Part shown: piece after piece, positions 63,629 through 64,000 of the stretch
Layout: each line of letters opens with the position of its first letter
Numbering within the stretch: the first letter of the stretch is position 1
NCBI GenBank assembly: GCA_023396255.1
Contig: JAEWWU010000019.1
Location: forward strand, 131,229-195,228
Direction of reading: 5' to 3'
Length of the DNA stretch: 64,000 bases
From: Bacteroidota bacterium
GTDB lineage: Bacteria; Bacteroidota; Bacteroidia; Bacteroidales; Porphyromonadaceae
The notes under the pieces: generated by a model
Told to the model about the DNA's origin: nothing
The model's input: the letters and a program-made list of their open reading frames with translations, nothing else
Databases searched by the model: none
Made by a program: the position numbers and the translations under genes

Positions 63629-63786
63629 CGTTACCAAATCGTTAGTCCATTCCTCGAATGGTAACGAAGAGGTAAGAGAAGGTAATTGACAGAACAGTAT
63701 TCGGTAACTCATCTTTCTGTAATTACGGTGCTTATGCTTTGTGTTACAATGTTTTGCGTAGCTGAGAACGCTTCGGTAACGGGTAA
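63629..63786. promoter_or_regulatory. Cluster of GGTAA motifs, candidate integrase-binding or attachment region
   Basis: GGTAA occurs at 63660, 63671, 63681, 63703, 63775 and 63782 and its complement TTACC at 63631. The spacing of 11, 10 and about 22 bases in the first group matches helical turns. An 8-bp inverted repeat (CGTTACCA at 63629, TGGTAACG at 63659) is included. This is the kind of layout seen in phage-type recombinase arm sites, directly upstream of the integrase gene. Confidence 0.4.
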
Positions 63787-63810
63787 CTTTGCCCATAAAA
63801 ACAGAAGCGT

Positions 63811-64000
63811 ATGCAAACAGACAAATTCAAGGTGTTGCTCTACCTCAAAAAGAGCGGATTGGACAAGTCGGGGCAAGCTCCGATAATGGGGCGTATAACT
63901 TACGGGCGAACCATCGCCCAATTCAGTTGTAAGCTATCGTGCGACCCCAAGCTATGGAATGCTCGTGAGAGCAGACTGAACGGCAAAAGCCGTGAAGCAG
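63811..64000 (+). CDS. Tyrosine recombinase/integrase, N-terminal part, cut by window edge
   Basis: From the ATG at 63811 the frame is open to the window end (63 codons). The peptide reads MQTDKFKVLLYLKKSG, then APIMGRITYGRTIAQFSCKL, then LWNARESRLNGKSREA. This is the arm-DNA-binding N-terminal domain of Bacteroidota tyrosine integrases that move conjugative or mobilisable elements (pattern FKVLFYLKK, PVMGRIT, LWDxxxxRxxGKSxEA). The catalytic domain with Arg-His-Arg-Tyr lies beyond the window. It implies a mobile element begins here and extends to the right. Confidence 0.85.
   Translation, partial: MQTDKFKVLLYLKKSGLDKSGQAPIMGRITYGRTIAQFSCKLSCDPKLWNARESRLNGKSREA

Larger units (their letters stand above)
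62931..63810. other. Region between hmuR and the integrase
   Basis: Contains the hmuR promoter, a 10-bp palindrome (63103-63112), a degenerate copy of the dispersed repeat (63461-63500), and a GGTAA-rich segment (63631-63786). Short frames here are not credible. Confidence 0.5.

Noticed and set aside
1..64000. CRISPR array
   Set aside because: The dispersed palindromic repeats lie many kilobases apart, and no closely spaced direct repeats with unique spacers or cas genes were seen.

Overview
The window reads as a chromosomal segment of an anaerobic Bacteroidota bacterium, most likely Porphyromonas or a close relative. The evidence is an Hmu-type heme-uptake locus (hmuR-S-T-U-V plus hmuY), a dipeptidyl-peptidase very close to P. 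gingivalis DPP5, many signal-peptide proteins ending in type IX secretion (T9SS) sorting domains, Bacteroidota promoter -7 boxes of the form TAnnTTTG in front of many genes, and lineage-specific families (DUF4837, DUF6089, DUF6242, Omp28-like). No database search was possible, so the genus is inferred from remembered family features.

Layout. 1-997: the 3'-truncated gene of a DUF4837 lipoprotein (minus strand). 1323-11699: a surface-protein block with a leucine-rich-repeat T9SS adhesin, two paralogous lipoproteins and a nine-repeat InlB-like T9SS protein. 11.8-12.5 kb: a consensus promoter, a structured leader and an S4-domain RNA-binding protein. 13-18.8 kb (minus): creD, an M13 metallopeptidase (pepO-like), a nucleotidyltransferase and an NAD-dependent epimerase, then tRNA-Ala and tRNA-Lys. 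19.2-26.7 kb: two more LRR T9SS proteins, an Omp28-like T9SS protein without its CxxC, and a SprT-like protein. 27.4-31.1 kb: rplU-rpmA, panB, guaA. 31.7-34.2 kb: an ExbB/ExbD energy-transduction operon. 34.3 kb: tRNA-Ser. 34.5-40.8 kb: MFS transporter, HAD phosphatase, dpp5, Omp28-like T9SS protein. 41.8-48.7 kb: an outer-membrane biogenesis operon (DUF6242, DUF6089, uppS, bamA, two skp/ompH genes). 49.26 kb: tRNA-Pro, then an outer-membrane beta-barrel receptor and a decayed helix-turn-helix gene that looks like a mobile-element remnant. 53-63 kb (minus): the heme locus. 63.8-64 kb: the start of a tyrosine integrase, probably the left edge of a mobile element continuing past the window.

How the parts fit. 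HmuR would take heme across the outer membrane. HmuU/HmuV resemble ExbB-like and small accessory membrane proteins, and HmuS is a CobN-like chelatase-family protein. HmuY is a heme-binding lipoprotein, here transcribed from its own consensus promoter at the distal end of the locus together with a T9SS-exported protein. The separate ExbB/ExbD operon could energise TonB-dependent receptors. BamA and the Skp proteins would assemble the outer-membrane barrels. DPP5 and the M13 peptidase fit a peptide-fermenting lifestyle.

The most unusual points are a palindromic intergenic repeat family (six copies in 64 kb), helically phased GGTAA motifs in front of the integrase, the displaced hmuY, a structured leader before the S4 gene, a shared WGDG-plus-LRR adhesin architecture, and loss of the CxxC motif in one of two Omp28-like paralogues.
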